Below are positions 1 to 13,200 of a stretch of 64,000 nt of DNA, piece by piece. The position numbers and the translations under genes were made by a program. The notes beneath the pieces were generated by a model. The model had not been told where the DNA came from, searched no databases, and saw only the letters and a program-made list of their open reading frames with translations. Source of the stretch: Harmonia axyridis. Lineage: Eukaryota > Arthropoda > Insecta > Coleoptera > Coccinellidae. Positions within the stretch are counted from its first letter, which is position 1. Each line of letters starts with the position of its first letter. The stretch is taken from positions 14,198,001 through 14,262,000 of the forward strand of contig NC_059507.1 of assembly GCF_914767665.1 (NCBI RefSeq). The letters run 5' to 3'.

Positions 1-307
1 AGTCACAGTACCACATCAAATTAGCCAACAAATCACAGTTTCTGCGCCTACAAAGTTCCTGGGAGTTTATATTGGCAATCACCTTAAATGGCACTGTCAC
101 ATTGACAATCTTGTGAAAAGACTTAACTCTGTGATATATTCAGTGCGTGTTCTCAAAACTAGTATGGACTTAAATACTTTAAAAATGGTATACTTTTCGA
201 ACTTTCAATCTCTATTAGAATATAGCATAATTTTCTGGGGAGGAAGCTCCTCTTCTGAATTGGTATTTTTAAGACAAAAATCTATGTTAAGAACGTTATT
301 TTATTAG
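1..307 (+). mobile_element. Non-LTR retrotransposon reverse transcriptase, C-terminal fragment
   Basis: An open frame enters the window from the left at base 2 and runs to the stop after base 307. It reads KFLGVYIGNHLKWHCHI near the start and LLEYSIIFWGG near the end. These match the last part of Jockey/R1-like reverse transcriptases (KFLGI-I...W..HI followed by S.L.YGI.FWG). The catalytic YADD region would lie to the left of the window. The frame stops soon after the FWG motif, so this is a truncated copy. No 3' tail or target-site duplication was seen. Confidence 0.75.
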
Positions 308-1320
308 TTAGCTTATTTGATGACAATTTCAGTAATATGCCTCAACTTGGGTATAAACTCAACGGTTCATGAGTTTCTCATTTTCTATTCTGCCAATATG
401 TAGTATTATAAGAGTGTTTGTGATTTGGACAAAAAATGTGCAGGGTGTTTTTGAAAAGATCATGAACTTGAAAAACTCAAATTCATCGAAACTAAAGATT
501 TTCAAATTACAACCTACATTTTTAGTAGTCTGTTTCCGGTATAACCGGAATTTGTAGACTTCTGAAAAAATTTTAGGGAGAAAGATCATCGTCTCAAACC
601 CCAACATGCACATTTTCAGCACAAAATTATGATTAATTATTGATAAACGTCTAATAAGCCATCGCGGTGAATCCCCCTGTCAAAAAAAACATGTACAATA
701 TTTCAGAATTCATCTGTTATTAATGGTATTATCACCAATTATTTCGAAACATGCCTGATTTTCTTATCTTCGCTAAAAACAAACGATGAATCTCAATCTA
801 CAACTCACGCTCACTCTTGTAGAAGTTCACAAATTTTAATTTCTTACGATGCGCTTCAAGATTAATTAATAAATATTTATCAAGTGTCTGAAAACAGGAA
901 CCCATAAATCAATATATGAGTAGGCTTAATTATTGTGAAAATGCCACATGCAACTGCAGAAGTTGAAATTTATATGCACTATGTATTTACATAGATTTTC
1001 ATTCTTGTTTCATTACGTCATCTTTCCTATTCACTTTCATTGAGTTTTATTGATGTTCATGTGGTTCAAATGACCTTTGATAAATGGTTGGTTACTGATC
1101 CCTCTTAAGAGAAGGCATTGGTTTCCCTATCACTGGCCGAATGCATATCTTCAGTGGTGTAGGTTGAGAAAATAAACATCGTCTACCTGCTCGAAGTTTA
1201 TTCATAATTATTTCTTTGTTTTAATTTACTTCTGTTGTTTGCACTTTTAGACTCTAAGAACCTCTTTGTAGTCTGGGTTTTCTCTCCGAAGGAGAACCAA
1301 ATTGTCCGTATAGAATAGTT
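308..1320. other. Intergenic, no gene seen
   Basis: AT-rich sequence with only short open frames that overlap on both strands and match no family I recognise. No RNA gene or splice-linked exon was found. Confidence 0.5.
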
Positions 1321-2707
1321 TACTAACTGACAAAGAAACTGCATCACCCAGAAGGAACAGTTTATTATTATTTTTTTTTGTAAAAAATAGATTGTATATC
1401 AAGGAGTAAATAATTCAATTCGGAGAAAAATATCGTGAAATCATGTACCTAAACAATTTTTGTTACTTAAATATTGTAGTCGTTTTTTGCAAGTTTTTTT
1501 AAATTTTAGAACAAACCAGATGTTTGAGGATATCCAAAGCCGATGTTTAATTGTTGTTTAAATGTCTAGAGCACGTGTACGTGGAATTTATCGCCAGCTA
1601 AATGAATTTGAAAGAGGTCGAATTATTGGTCTACTGGAGGCGGGGTTGTCATTTTGAGAAATTGTTAACCGTACGAACAGAAATCCAACTAGTGTTATGA
1701 GATGTTGTCAAGCGTGGTTTGATGATGTCCAAAAACGAAAGAGAGTAGGCACCGGACGTCGAAGAGGCATAAATGAAGTTTACAATCGACATCTAAGACT
1801 TGTAGCCATTAGAGACCGATTTGCGACAACTCGATCTTTGGCTGATGAGTGGTAAGGAAAACAAGGCCATCCTGCAACTTTCCGAACGGTTTACCGCAAG
1901 GTAAGTTCTTTTGGACTGCAGCATTTTCGACCCCATCTTGTGTTACCTCTGACGGTTGTGCAGAGAACGTCAACATTGGAATGTGGAATGGCATCAGGTC
2001 GTATTTTCTGATGAATCTCGATTCTCCTTGGATGCACATGATGGCCAAAGAAGGGTTAGATGATATCGGGGAGAAAGTCGTGAACCTCCGTTTGATGTTG
2101 AGCGTCATGTACACCGGACTGTAGATATGGGGTGCTATTGCACATGCAAGTAGGTCACCTTTAGTCTTTAGGTAACATAACAGCGCTGCGTTACCTTCAA
2201 GAAATAGTGGAGCCGTATGTTCTTCCTTACCTTTACCGGCTCGAGAATTGAATATGTCAGCAAGATAACGCCCGACCTCATGTTGCCAGAGTTAGTTTAA
2301 ACTTTTTCGAAGCAACCCATGCGAATTTATTCGCCATGGCCGCACAGATCCCCCGATCTTTCACCCATTTAGCATGTTTCGGACATCATGGGTAGGAGGC
2401 TTGGAAATTTACGGACTTTGGCGGCTCTGAGAAATGAAGTACACGTAGCTTGGAATAGTATCCCTCAAGAATAAATAGACCATCTTATTGCATCAATGCC
2501 AAGACGTGTTGGGGAGTGTATAGATAATCGCGGTGGACAAACACATTACTTATTAACAAATTTATTTAAAAAAATTGTAAACCCTTCGTTTTTTTTCTCC
2601 AAATTTCAAGAATTTTCCTTTTTGGTATACTATCTATGTTTTACCAAAAAAAGAAATTAGATTTAAACATCTCCTTCAGGGTGTTGCAGTTTCTTTGTCA
2701 GTTAGTA
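1321..2707 (+). mobile_element. Tc1-family DNA transposon, degenerate but with both TIRs
   Basis: The ends are inverted repeats: CTAACTGACAAAGAAACTGC at 1323 is repeated as its reverse complement ending at 2705. The match continues with a few mismatches to about 37 bp. Each end is flanked by TA (1321-1322 and 2706-2707), the Tc1/mariner target site. The transposase starts at ATG 1563 (MSRARVRGIYRQLNEFERGR, an N-terminal helix-turn-helix). Catalytic blocks FSDESRFSLD (near 2010) and QQDNARPHVA (near 2265) can be read. The third block reads SPDLSPI-stop-HV, so the glutamate of DD34E is a TAG stop near 2374. Further stops and frameshifts occur from about 1656 on. It cannot code for an active transposase. 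Confidence 0.93.
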
Positions 2708-5700
2708 CATAGTCTGCTTGAAAATCTTGTCGTTCTGACAAAATTATAAAAATCATTATAGGAACACCCTTAAGTAAGAACAACCAATAGTTCGAAAATT
2801 AGGTTCAACACTCATCTAATCAAAGATGATATACAAATGTTTACATGTTATGTCTTCAGATTCCACTAGCTCACTTGAATGAATTCGAAGAAGTTAATTT
2901 GTGAAATCCATGAAATATTTCACCAGTAGATTATCCAAGAAGCTCTAATGAACTATGAACCGTAATAAGAAGACCATTAAATATTTCACCACAACTATTC
3001 TCAGTATATCGGGAGTTTCAGTCGATAATATCTGAATTCGTGACTGATACCTATTTATAGTTTCAATGATCAAAATTAAACCACTGTCTGGAACTTCTAA
3101 AATAGAAATATTCATACAGACGTAAATATGCCTATTAAGAAATGCCAGAGGCTCAATAAATAAGCTTATAATAATACATATTTTCGTCTAATTGAATGCG
3201 ACTAGCTTATTTTCAGGTGATGTTGGAATGTTATATACTCTTGTCTACAGAGTCGAAAATCTTTGAATATTTTTTGTGTTCATAACTTTTTTACATACGC
3301 GTAATTGTTGTGTATTTTTAGTTAGATGAAACTGAAAAGTCTTTCACTTATAAGTAAAAAACTTCATTTTCTGGAAGCTTATAAAACTCCAGAAGACTGC
3401 ATTCATATCTTCCATTATACCAGTAACATTGAAGTTCATTAATGTATAAATAATACAAACATTTAACGAATGGCTACACCGTTTCCATTTTTCGAAAATG
3501 TTCTGCTCTTCTATTTTTCTGACTTGTGTGCAAAATATTGGCGGGAAAATATACATTAGACAACTCTACGAAATGGTACTAGTGTTCCCAAAATATTGAA
3601 TCATTCTTTGAATGACAGTAACTTTCAGTATACTCAATGACATTAGAAATTTTACACACAGAAGGCTTCTTCAGTTGATTATTGTCAACACCACACCTGG
3701 TTTTGAGGTTGAATTTGTATTTATTTTGTACTAGAATTCGTTCATCTGCAATTCTAAACCGTTCAATCAAATTAACCATCCTCAACAAATGGAACAACCA
3801 TGTCGAATATAAAGAAGTTCGAATGATCTGGAGCTTCCAGTTCCAAGATCTGAGCTTGAGAAATGATACGTAGCCAAGCCTCATTTCACTAGCATCGCTC
3901 GGATAAACTATATGCAACAGAAAAAGTGATTTCTGGCAAAGCTTGAAGAAAGATAACAGCCATTCCACTTAGTGGATTGTTAAAACCTCATCTAACATCC
4001 CAGAATTTATAGCTTTTTTATAGGGAACTGAAATATTCCCAGTATTCTCCTTGAAGTATTGGGCAATATCCAACACCAGATGTTTGAAAAACTAAATTAT
4101 AATGGATAATGTTGAAGTGATGATATATTGAGGCACACTTTTGTAATAAAGAGGAAATGGGCCAGGAAATAAGATTTTTTGCATTTATTGCCGAGGGAAA
4201 TGAGGCTACTAAGTAAGATTTTGCCTTGTGTAAACTAATCAAAAGAAATTTAAGGAATTTTGTATCACAAATTTCTCTTTGGATCTACCGAAGGGAGTAG
4301 AATATAATGAAATAATTCTACCTTTTCACAAATAAGAACTCAATCCAATGGGGAGGTCATCGATTCAGGTTATAACATAAAATGCAGGATTGAATGAAAT
4401 CAATTATTATCAACTTCTTTTCACAAATTCATTGAATTTTTTTAGAGAATATATGAAAAAAATCAATTAATTTAATGTTTTCAATTTTGATTCACTTTTT
4501 TTCTTGTTCACAAGTTGGCAATAGGATCTATGAGAGTTGAAGTTATTATTTATTATTATTTCTAGAAAGAGGTTAATATTTGATGAAAAACTCATTCCCC
4601 AATCGTATTTATCCTCTAAATCGTGTGACAACAGTCACACTTTAACAAAAGTGTTCTCGACATAGTAGCAGCTGTATGTACGCTCGAGTGCAATAATTTA
4701 TATTTATACGTTCTTTACCCTAATCGTTCTTCTTCCGCTATTAGATAATTCATTATGTACCAAGTTGTAACCTATCCCAGTGACATATATATTCTACAGA
4801 AATAGACTATTTGTTTCTATATATCAACGATTCCGCTCTATAAATTTAATGTACACAGATATTTTATGTTTTTGTTCATGGGAAGCATCTAGTCTTTTGT
4901 ATAGGGAAAAACATCAACAAGGAACATTTGAGTTGTCTCCTCATTTGTGTTGTGATTTTTTTACCCGCATGTTATGTTGAAAATTGAAATAGAATGCTAT
5001 TATTGTACTTAAATACTGTAATTTTCGAATAATTTGTTGAATGATTGGATTCGAATCAATCGAATCGCCAAATTTTTTATAATTTTTAAGAAGAAGAACT
5101 CTATACTGCTCTCCAGAGTTTTATTCAATTTGGAAGTACCCATTATTATTAAATTTAACTGTTAGTTAAATTTTCTGTGTCCTCCTTAGATTCAAGGCAA
5201 AATAAGTCTAAAAGTGGTTCAGCTGTATCATTCGCAGAATCATTCTCAATGAATATTCAAATTATCCTTATTGCTTCTATTTTCGTATCGGTCTGCAAAA
5301 CGGTTTAAGCCTTTACAATAGCTGCTAGTTTTTGGTTAAGAGGAGATTGACCAAAACTATAGCTTCGCCACATTCTTTACAGTTGTATTTCTTCTCAGCA
5401 TTGCCTTTATGTTTACGCTTGAAGCAAATGTTTTTATGTCCACACAGTTCCTTCACCTGACTTTTACTGGCTTCTTTTGCTCTGAAAATTCCTTCTGCCT
5501 TAGACAAAGGCAACTTCTTCCATTCTCAATTTTTTTCTGATCAATTTCATATGTCTCATTTTTAGGGGGACATATTCTATTTTTAGCGTGTTTGATTTTT
5601 TTTATATTCATATGAACTTTGTGGAAATGAAATCAACAAAGAATCAAATAATTATAAAATATTATTATCATTATAAGTAATATTCATGAAAGTACTCAAT

Positions 5701-6090
5701 GAAAAGGTTGAACTTTCTCCTCGCTTCGTTCAACTTCTCTCATTCGTTCATTTCAAACCCATCAAATGTGGCAAGCTGCAGGTTGTTAGGGAGAAATTCC
5801 TGCACTCCTTGATTGCAGGGCTTTGTCCTACAAATTGGTAGGTACGTTTATTGAAGCAATTAAAATAATTCTGCCAATATTTGCTTCCAGGAATAATGAA
5901 AGAAAGACGGATTACAAACCTCTGAAGGAGAACCAGCTGGTTGAGTCTCAGGGATTGACTCCCGATATGCCTAGTAAATCTTAAGGACTTTTTCATTCAT
6001 TTTTGTTCATAAAACATTGAAATTTTTGTTGAATAGTTTTCATTAAATAGTATAATAGTACATAAAGTGCATCCACATTTTTCTGAACGG
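2708..6090. other. Intergenic or far-upstream Pvf intron, no supported gene
   Basis: No supported coding sequence. A run of minus-strand open frames at 3344-3556, 3579-3968 and 4018-4242 is the only hint of decayed coding DNA, and I could not assign it. If the Pvf gene begins outside the window, this stretch may be intron. I saw no signal-peptide exon here. Confidence 0.4.
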
Positions 6091-6091
6091 G

Positions 6092-6374
6092 GATTGATTT
6101 ACTTCTTTTTTTGTCTAGAACATAGCTTCAATTAAAAGTTCATCACTTCGGTATTTAAAAACTTAGAAAGCTGAAATTTCGGTTTTGGATTACATACTTT
6201 AATGATAAAAGTGCGTTTTTTCAGATGGAATGGATTTTGAACAACCGTGTATTACACTTGAATGATACACGGTGGTAATCCATAGCCGAAATTTCAGCTT
6301 TCTAGAGTTAAGTACTGAAGTTATGAATGTTTAATTGAAGTTATTTTTTGCACAAAAAACGAAATAAATCAATC
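6092..6374. repeat. Inverted-repeat element (MITE-like)
   Basis: Two arms of roughly 100 bp face each other. The left arm (about 6092-6195) contains AGAAAGCTGAAATTTCGG. The right arm (about 6270-6374) contains CCGAAATTTCAGCTTTCT. Similarity extends outward through ACTTCAATTAAA and GATTGATTTA with scattered mismatches. The spacer is short and non-coding. The structure is that of a non-autonomous fold-back or MITE copy; the family is not identified. Confidence 0.75.
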
Positions 6375-6803
6375 AATTACTCGAACACCGATAGAGATAG
6401 GGACAAGGAAGTTAATACATGAATAATCAAGAGGCTATACGGGCTACGGCAAACCGAAAAAAGGAATGAAATACAAGGTGTTCTATTTAAAATATCGAAG
6501 TTGTTGGTACTTTTTCATATAAGCGGCAACACCGTGACGCTGAAAATATTTTAGATCGACAGAGCAGTGGTTCCCCAAATCCCTACCCAAGAAACCAAAT
6601 TTTCAATTAAATCGTATCCTTCGTAATGTCCAGGGAACCATCGACCGTGACTCACCCTGTATAATGAGTAATTAGTTCAAACCTCACAATCAAAATATAA
6701 ATATCGAAAAAAATTAGAAAAGTGACGTGAAGTCAGGGCCTTTTGGCACTCGTTCATACATCGTCAATAACCCCCTTGGAGGCTACATATACCAGATAAG
6801 TGG
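6375..6803. other. Intergenic or intronic, nothing recognised
   Basis: No exon or repeat could be supported here, apart from the 8-bp target site at its right end (6796-6803). Confidence 0.4.
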
Positions 6804-7140
6804 CAAGCCGCCGCCAGGAGCGGCATACCGGACATTTTGCTGGGGCGCCAAATTGTAGAGGCGCGGAGTCAGTTAATAAAACAAGACTTTTTGCATCTTT
6901 AAGTACTACGTTTTTTTTTACTATAGTCTTATAAATAGAGCGTCGTACTTTCGAACAATGCAGGACGTTTTTTGATGAAATCGACAAAACATCATTGATA
7001 AATTTAACAAGATTTTAAATTGAAAAGATGCCTGAGAGGAATCACAAAGTCTTCATTGAAAAAAAAATCGTATAAATTATGAAAGCAGGGAAGCGAAATA
7101 TTATTTTGCCGGGGCGCTAAATTGTCTGGCGGCGGCCCTG
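6804..7140. mobile_element. Non-autonomous hAT element with 8-bp target-site duplication
   Basis: The 337-bp segment is bounded by identical octamers ATAAGTGG at 6796-6803 and 7141-7148. Its ends are imperfect inverted repeats: CAAGCCGCCGCCAG on the left, and CAGGGCCGCCGCCAG when the right end is read on the other strand. Inner similarity (GGGGCGCCAAATT against its complement near 7115) supports longer subterminal repeats. An 8-bp duplication with CAGGG-type ends is typical of hAT transposons. There is no transposase. It lies about 130 bp before a Pvf exon. Confidence 0.88.
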
Positions 7141-7270
7141 ATAAGTGGTATCCAATGGTGCAATTGGCGAATGAATGACGAGCGGTCAAAAAATGCTAAC
7201 ATCAAATCAGTGCTTTTCTAATTTTTTCAATTTCAGTCATTCTTAATCTAATAATATTTCATTTTTTCAG

Positions 7271-10200
7271 GGCTATGATGACGTAGAATACGAAGACTAC
7301 GAAGACGATGGAGTGTTCGAAGAGCCAGACTGGCAAGCCGAAGAACCCACAGAAAAAACTACAACAACCACACCTGCATATAGACAAATGTCGAGAATAA
7401 GCGAAATGAAGTGGCAGATGTATGGCACTAGAAAGAAAGTAGAGGAGAATAGAAAAAAAGAACTATTCGGTAGTAACAGTGGAAGTGGTAAGTTGCTATA
7501 TCAAATTTATGGAGCCCCCGATATTTGTTTCCCAACTAATACGAAAAAGCAGTTATCGGTTCGAAAAAATGTTAAATGATAACAATATTTGTCTTCAATG
7601 AAAAAAAATTTTTCAAGCACTCCAAATTACAAGTATTCACCAAGTGGTCAATGGTTTATTCTTCACCACACACACAATGGCTTTCAATAGAATGCCATAT
7701 GAAGAGCCTACTATTGCAACGACCATGACTAGCCCTAAGTCGATTTAAAAAACACCAAACTTCCCTAGGGAGATTGAAACCTGGAACTTTCTCTGAAGGA
7801 TCAACGATTAGACCTTTGTTGAAGATATTACAAGAACTCCATTCCGAACGCCAAATTTCCTTGTCACTTTCATTAGATTGGAGGAAAATAATAATCCATA
7901 TTAATCCACATGTGACTTTAATCTGGCAGTTCTAGTATCTGTGGGTAAGATACAATTGGAAATAAGTTCGGGTAGAAATGAAATTTATCCCAAGATTTCT
8001 TGACTGCAACGTGTCTACGAATATGAGGCGGAAGTATATGTGACAGCACTGGTTACCAGTGTAAAGGTGTATAGATCTAATAGTTCCACTGATAATTTCA
8101 TTTCATTCGACAGGATGACAGGAAAGTTGAAATATCTGAAGAAGTTGCAATTACAGCAAGCGTTGTTTCGATGCAAAATCGGAATGTCCAATTAAGAGGG
8201 TTTTAGAACGAATAACTGCTTGTAAATGGTCTGCACATCATGATTAGAACAAATAAGTCTAGCTACTATTCTAGAAAACTGGATAAATTGCATACCTGCT
8301 GCACTCAACTGTCATTTTAACAGAACTGCTCTTGTTGCATTCCTGGTTTCAGATTCCAAAACTATGAATAGTCCAGACGGATTAATCTTTATTCCCCAAC
8401 GTGAATCAGTTATCATAACAATCCAATGACCCTTAATCTTTTTCAAACGAATGTAACGGAATATTGGGACACACAGATGTAAAAAGTTGTTTATCTCGAA
8501 TTTTCGGCAAGTACTTGCCGTGTTGCATCCAAATTGCTGCATTATCTTCAGTAAATACGGGACGTTAACATGTCTGTATTGAATTTTAACCATAGGGGCT
8601 CGCAAGATGACAGTAATCATTGTAAGTTATTACTTGACCCACAAAGAAGGAAAAGCACTGTACCTACGATTTTACCTGGAACAATTTTGAATTGATTTCA
8701 CTGCGAGGGGAATCAACAGAAGCGAAAAATCAGGGAACGGACAAAATCTCAGCGAAACTCGTTGTTCTCTTGAATCCTTTGGTTGATTTTTTCAATTATT
8801 TTTTAAAATTGTAGCTTCATTCCATGGGAACATATCTGTTCAGATGTGGTCGTCAGTTACTTCGTTCTTTGTTATATAGAAGGGTGATAAAAAGAATGAA
8901 AAGTCAGCTTTTATTTAGTACACCCTCTGTGGAGTGAATCGGTGGAGTGAATCGTTGAACATTTCCTCTATTTTCAGTAATTTCGACATGACGAGAAAAA
9001 ACCTGTGTAACCGAGAATATGTTCATTACGTAGTGCTCAAGAAATAACGTAAATTTATAAAAAAATTATTTTCTCCTCCCCAACCAGAAATATGAAGCAC
9101 TGTGCCACTTTTGCAGGGCCCTGTATATTAGTGAACTGTTTCAAAATAATTGTAGATTAAATAAAGAAGTGAGTTCCCAAATAATTATAAAAAAGAAAAT
9201 TTTAAGTAAAACACGGATTGATCAGGAATTTAGGAGTGTTTTTAAAAAGACATACAATTCTAATTAGACCTCAGCCTATTGAGATCATTTTCATTTAATT
9301 TCATTTCATTCAATGAAATCGAAAGTAAAAGTAGTATGCATCAATCACCGAGTCATTAGAAAAGTTATCTTTCCTGCGGTTTCAACATTTGAACGAACAA
9401 CTATCGATTATAGAAATGCAATAACACAAAAGGCATTCGTGATCAGGATGTAGATATATTCAATAATGGTCGGCTCTAATCTGTTCTAATTGCCTTCCAT
9501 CGACATCTGGCGGTGTCATTTGTAGGAAGGTAATTCAAGCTAAACAAATCCTCATTCATGCATGATTCACGGCTATGTATGTGTGAATGAGAATAGTACG
9601 GGTTCAAAACCCAATATTCTGGCTAACAGTAGCAGATGGTTGGGACATACATAACATAATGACATAAAATATGTGACCCTAATATCCTACAATGTATCTA
9701 CACTGCATAATTATTTCTCAGGGTTGACTATTTGTTCAGCTCTATTTCAATTAAATTTTGTTTTTCCTGTATGAAAGACTTTAGATATGTAATATATTTC
9801 TACCAGAAAAGTAATACCTATGCTATAAATGTTTTAATGAATTAAGATCAATGAATACAAGGCTGCTGAAAAAATCATCTCCTGACAAAAAAACACTTCT
9901 ACCTCGAAATTTGTGTATTTGTGTTATGTTGAATGCATGCATTCTTTAAGACTTGATTCCGACTATCCAACTTGTCTTGCATTTGCTCTGTACAATTACT
10001 CATAACATGAAGCACCCTGTGTACCTATACATATCGATCATGCATATAGGTTTGCTTTCAGAGGAAACTTTTATTGATATTTCTACAAATTCTACTAATT
10101 TACTCGTCACAACACAATATCTGGTGAATCTTGACGAATTTCTTCTGTTTTTTTTTCTAAGCTCAATTCATCTAAATAACAAAAATATTAAAAAAAACCG

Positions 10201-13200
10201 CTACTTATTTATGTATGAGAATGACTCCATATATGATTTTGTATGATGAGATATGATTATTTTCCGGGAATTACGGTCTGAGAATGAGATTGAGGATAAC
10301 ATTTCATACATTTTGCTTACACATTCGGGACACTCTATACGGAATTGGCTACGCTCCTGATTATGTTCTGTTTTTTAAAGGGAAGGAAAAATGTGAAACT
10401 TACTGATTTTGAAGGCTTTCTGAATGAGAAAATCAATGCAATTGTACTACTTTCTTTCATTTTATATTGAGCTGCGTTTACAATAGGCACAATTTTCACT
10501 CGCGAAAAAATTTCGCGAGGAAATTGCGCGTAGTGTAAACGCTCTCTCATCCCTGAGTATTTGCGGTGTGAATGCATCAAAGGTTTTCAATCATCAAGAT
10601 TCATCCTATATTTACACGAGGGATTAACTAAGATGTGTATTTGCAGCTCATCGAGGTCAAGCAAAACCAAAAATTCGCGTGGTATCCAAAAAACAAAAAG
10701 TATTTTAATCGAAATGAAAGATAAGATGCATGGAAGGACATAAGTTTGGCTCCAAACATGTTAATTTCATTCATCTCGTCAATTGCATCAGAGATATTTC
10801 TGAAATGTTTGCTTCCTAATTTCCAATCACCATTTTTTTCTTTTCAGAAACTTCAGCAACACTAGCAAGAGTGCACTTTATGCGAGTATCCTCTGAAGGG
10901 ACTTGTAAAAGGCCGTTACCTAGGGTAATTTCAGTACAAAATGTTCATCCTGATCCTTCTAAAACATATACACCACACTGTACAGTGTTGCATAGATGTG
11001 CTGAGGATACTGGGTGCTGTCAACAACACAATATGCGTTGTGGACCAAAAACAGTAAAAGAAGTACATTTATATTTTTACGTGAGTATAAAACACAATAC
11101 TAATCATAGTTTATGAGGACATCAAAATAACAAAACAAAATATATTTCAATCTTAACACTACCTAATTTTCTTATTATTAAGCTTACCTACTATACTGAC
11201 TTTTAAAGTAAAAATAACTATAAAATATAGTTAATCTGGAGTTACATGTTACATTTAATCTTCAATCAGAGATCTTTAAGAATGGAAGGTTTACTTCATT
11301 ATGAATATTCTATTATAATAACTCTGTCAATCGAAATATCTTGCAGCAAAGTTAACCAGAATATTGCCGATTGCTCAAAAATAAGTTGCTCACTTATGCA
11401 AATACATATAATGTATTTAGAAGTGTGTAGATGTTTCCTTTCCCACAAGATTTATGCCAACAGTATCTTTTAATTACATTTTATGAGTTAATGAAATTAA
11501 TAATGATGAACAGCAGTGAAAGTTCGAATGAATTAGCGGCATATATAGGTGCCTACATAGTGTATTCAAGGTTATTTTCAATTAATGTATATCTACTTAC
11601 GATGTTTTCAAAACTAACAGGAATTGAATTTTTTAGATCAAATATCTATTTGGGTTACCTTAAGATCTATTATGCACCAATAAATATCTTTTTACGCCTG
11701 TTTGTGAAATAGAATGTAAAATTTTATTAACTAAGTTTCATAATTTTTAAATCATATTTTCATGGTTTCAGGCTAAAACTCTTGGCACACTCGAGTCCAG
11801 GATAGAGAAATTGACATTTAAGAATCACACCGAGTGCACTTGCATCGAAAAACCTAAACATAGTGAAGAGAAAAATGGAATTCAGTACAAATCCGGATTG
11901 GAATCGAAAAATACAACACCACAAAACCTTGAAAGGTGAGCATATTTTTTAACAATTGTTCTTTTATTCTTCGGTAGTACCGACTCATCCGCCATTTTGC
12001 AACCAATGGATATTTTTAATTATTAAGATTTTAAGAGGGGTTTGAACCCCACGTGACGTTTTCGTGATCTGCCAAAGTTTCACTCCTTCCTCTTCCGCGT
12101 TTTTGAGATCCCACTACTTTTCAGGATACGTGAGGCAATCTCAAACGTCTTTCTATCACATGCAGAAATTTAAATACGTTGTTAAATCTTCATTTTTAAT
12201 TTTATAAAAACCGTATTTTCAGCCTTCGGCAAGATTTTGCATATAATATTTTATGTGAAAATTCATACAAAAAAGGAATGTTTGTTCGGAAAGTTATATA
12301 TCATGCTTATATTTATTCTTCAATAAAAAAATCATCTATTCTTTTTCCATTCCGAAAATATTAATAAATAAGTACTTTCCGCAATGACGAACTCTTTCGA
12401 ATGAGTAATAGTTAAAACCTCATATAAATCAAGGGTTTTTATTTAAAAAAATACATTTATATTAATTGTATATTCCAAAATTCCAAACAGTTCAATCAGG
12501 AACAGAGTCGAATATAGCTACTCTCATCTTCAAATCATACCACTTAATCAAAAAAGTAAAAGTTGGCCGATTATAAATACAAGATATAAATTATCATCAC
12601 TGTATTACTTTCAAAGTAGGCCCCATTTCAAAATAATACACTCACCAGCTTTTGTGTGCTGTTGATTTGTCTACGTCAACGAACAATCCACTACCCAGAA
12701 TATTTTCAAAGCTTTTTCCGAAAGATCTACTTCAGTACCTCATCACGATTTTTTTTCTTCGATTGAATGATAACGTGTATAGTATATCCAAAGTCAATTG
12801 GAGGAAGCCAAAATCTTTCAATTATACAAGGGTTGTCCAAATTCTCAGAAATTCCTTTGGAGCCAGTAAAATTGTTGCCTAACAATACTTTCATAAAAAC
12901 CCCGGTATCCAACAAATCGTCTTGGAAACAAGAATGTTTCGATTGGGTTTTTCCTATTGGCTGAATAGTCCACGTTCCACTTCGGGGGCGTTTTTGGTTT
13001 CACTCATCGGCTGCATCTATCACTTCTTAATTACTTTCTAATAATTCGCATAGACCAGTGCGGTCCATAGGGGTATTAATGAAATGGGAGTTAAGAACAA
13101 AAGATCCATGTGGTCGCAGTTTCCGGAAGGCTGTTCGAGCCGCAACGATTTCGATTTAAAATAATTATAAAAGCTCCCTTGAGCTAAATATATTTTGAAT

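Noticed and set aside
5325..5513. Minus-strand frame with CGHKNICFKRKHKG and CKECGE, suggesting a zinc finger
   Set aside because: The cysteine/histidine spacing fits no standard finger, and the frame is short with no neighbouring domain; at most a transposon crumb.
8312..8620. Minus-strand open frame of 102 codons in the first visible Pvf intron
   Set aside because: No recognised domain, no splice or promoter context, and composition like surrounding noise.
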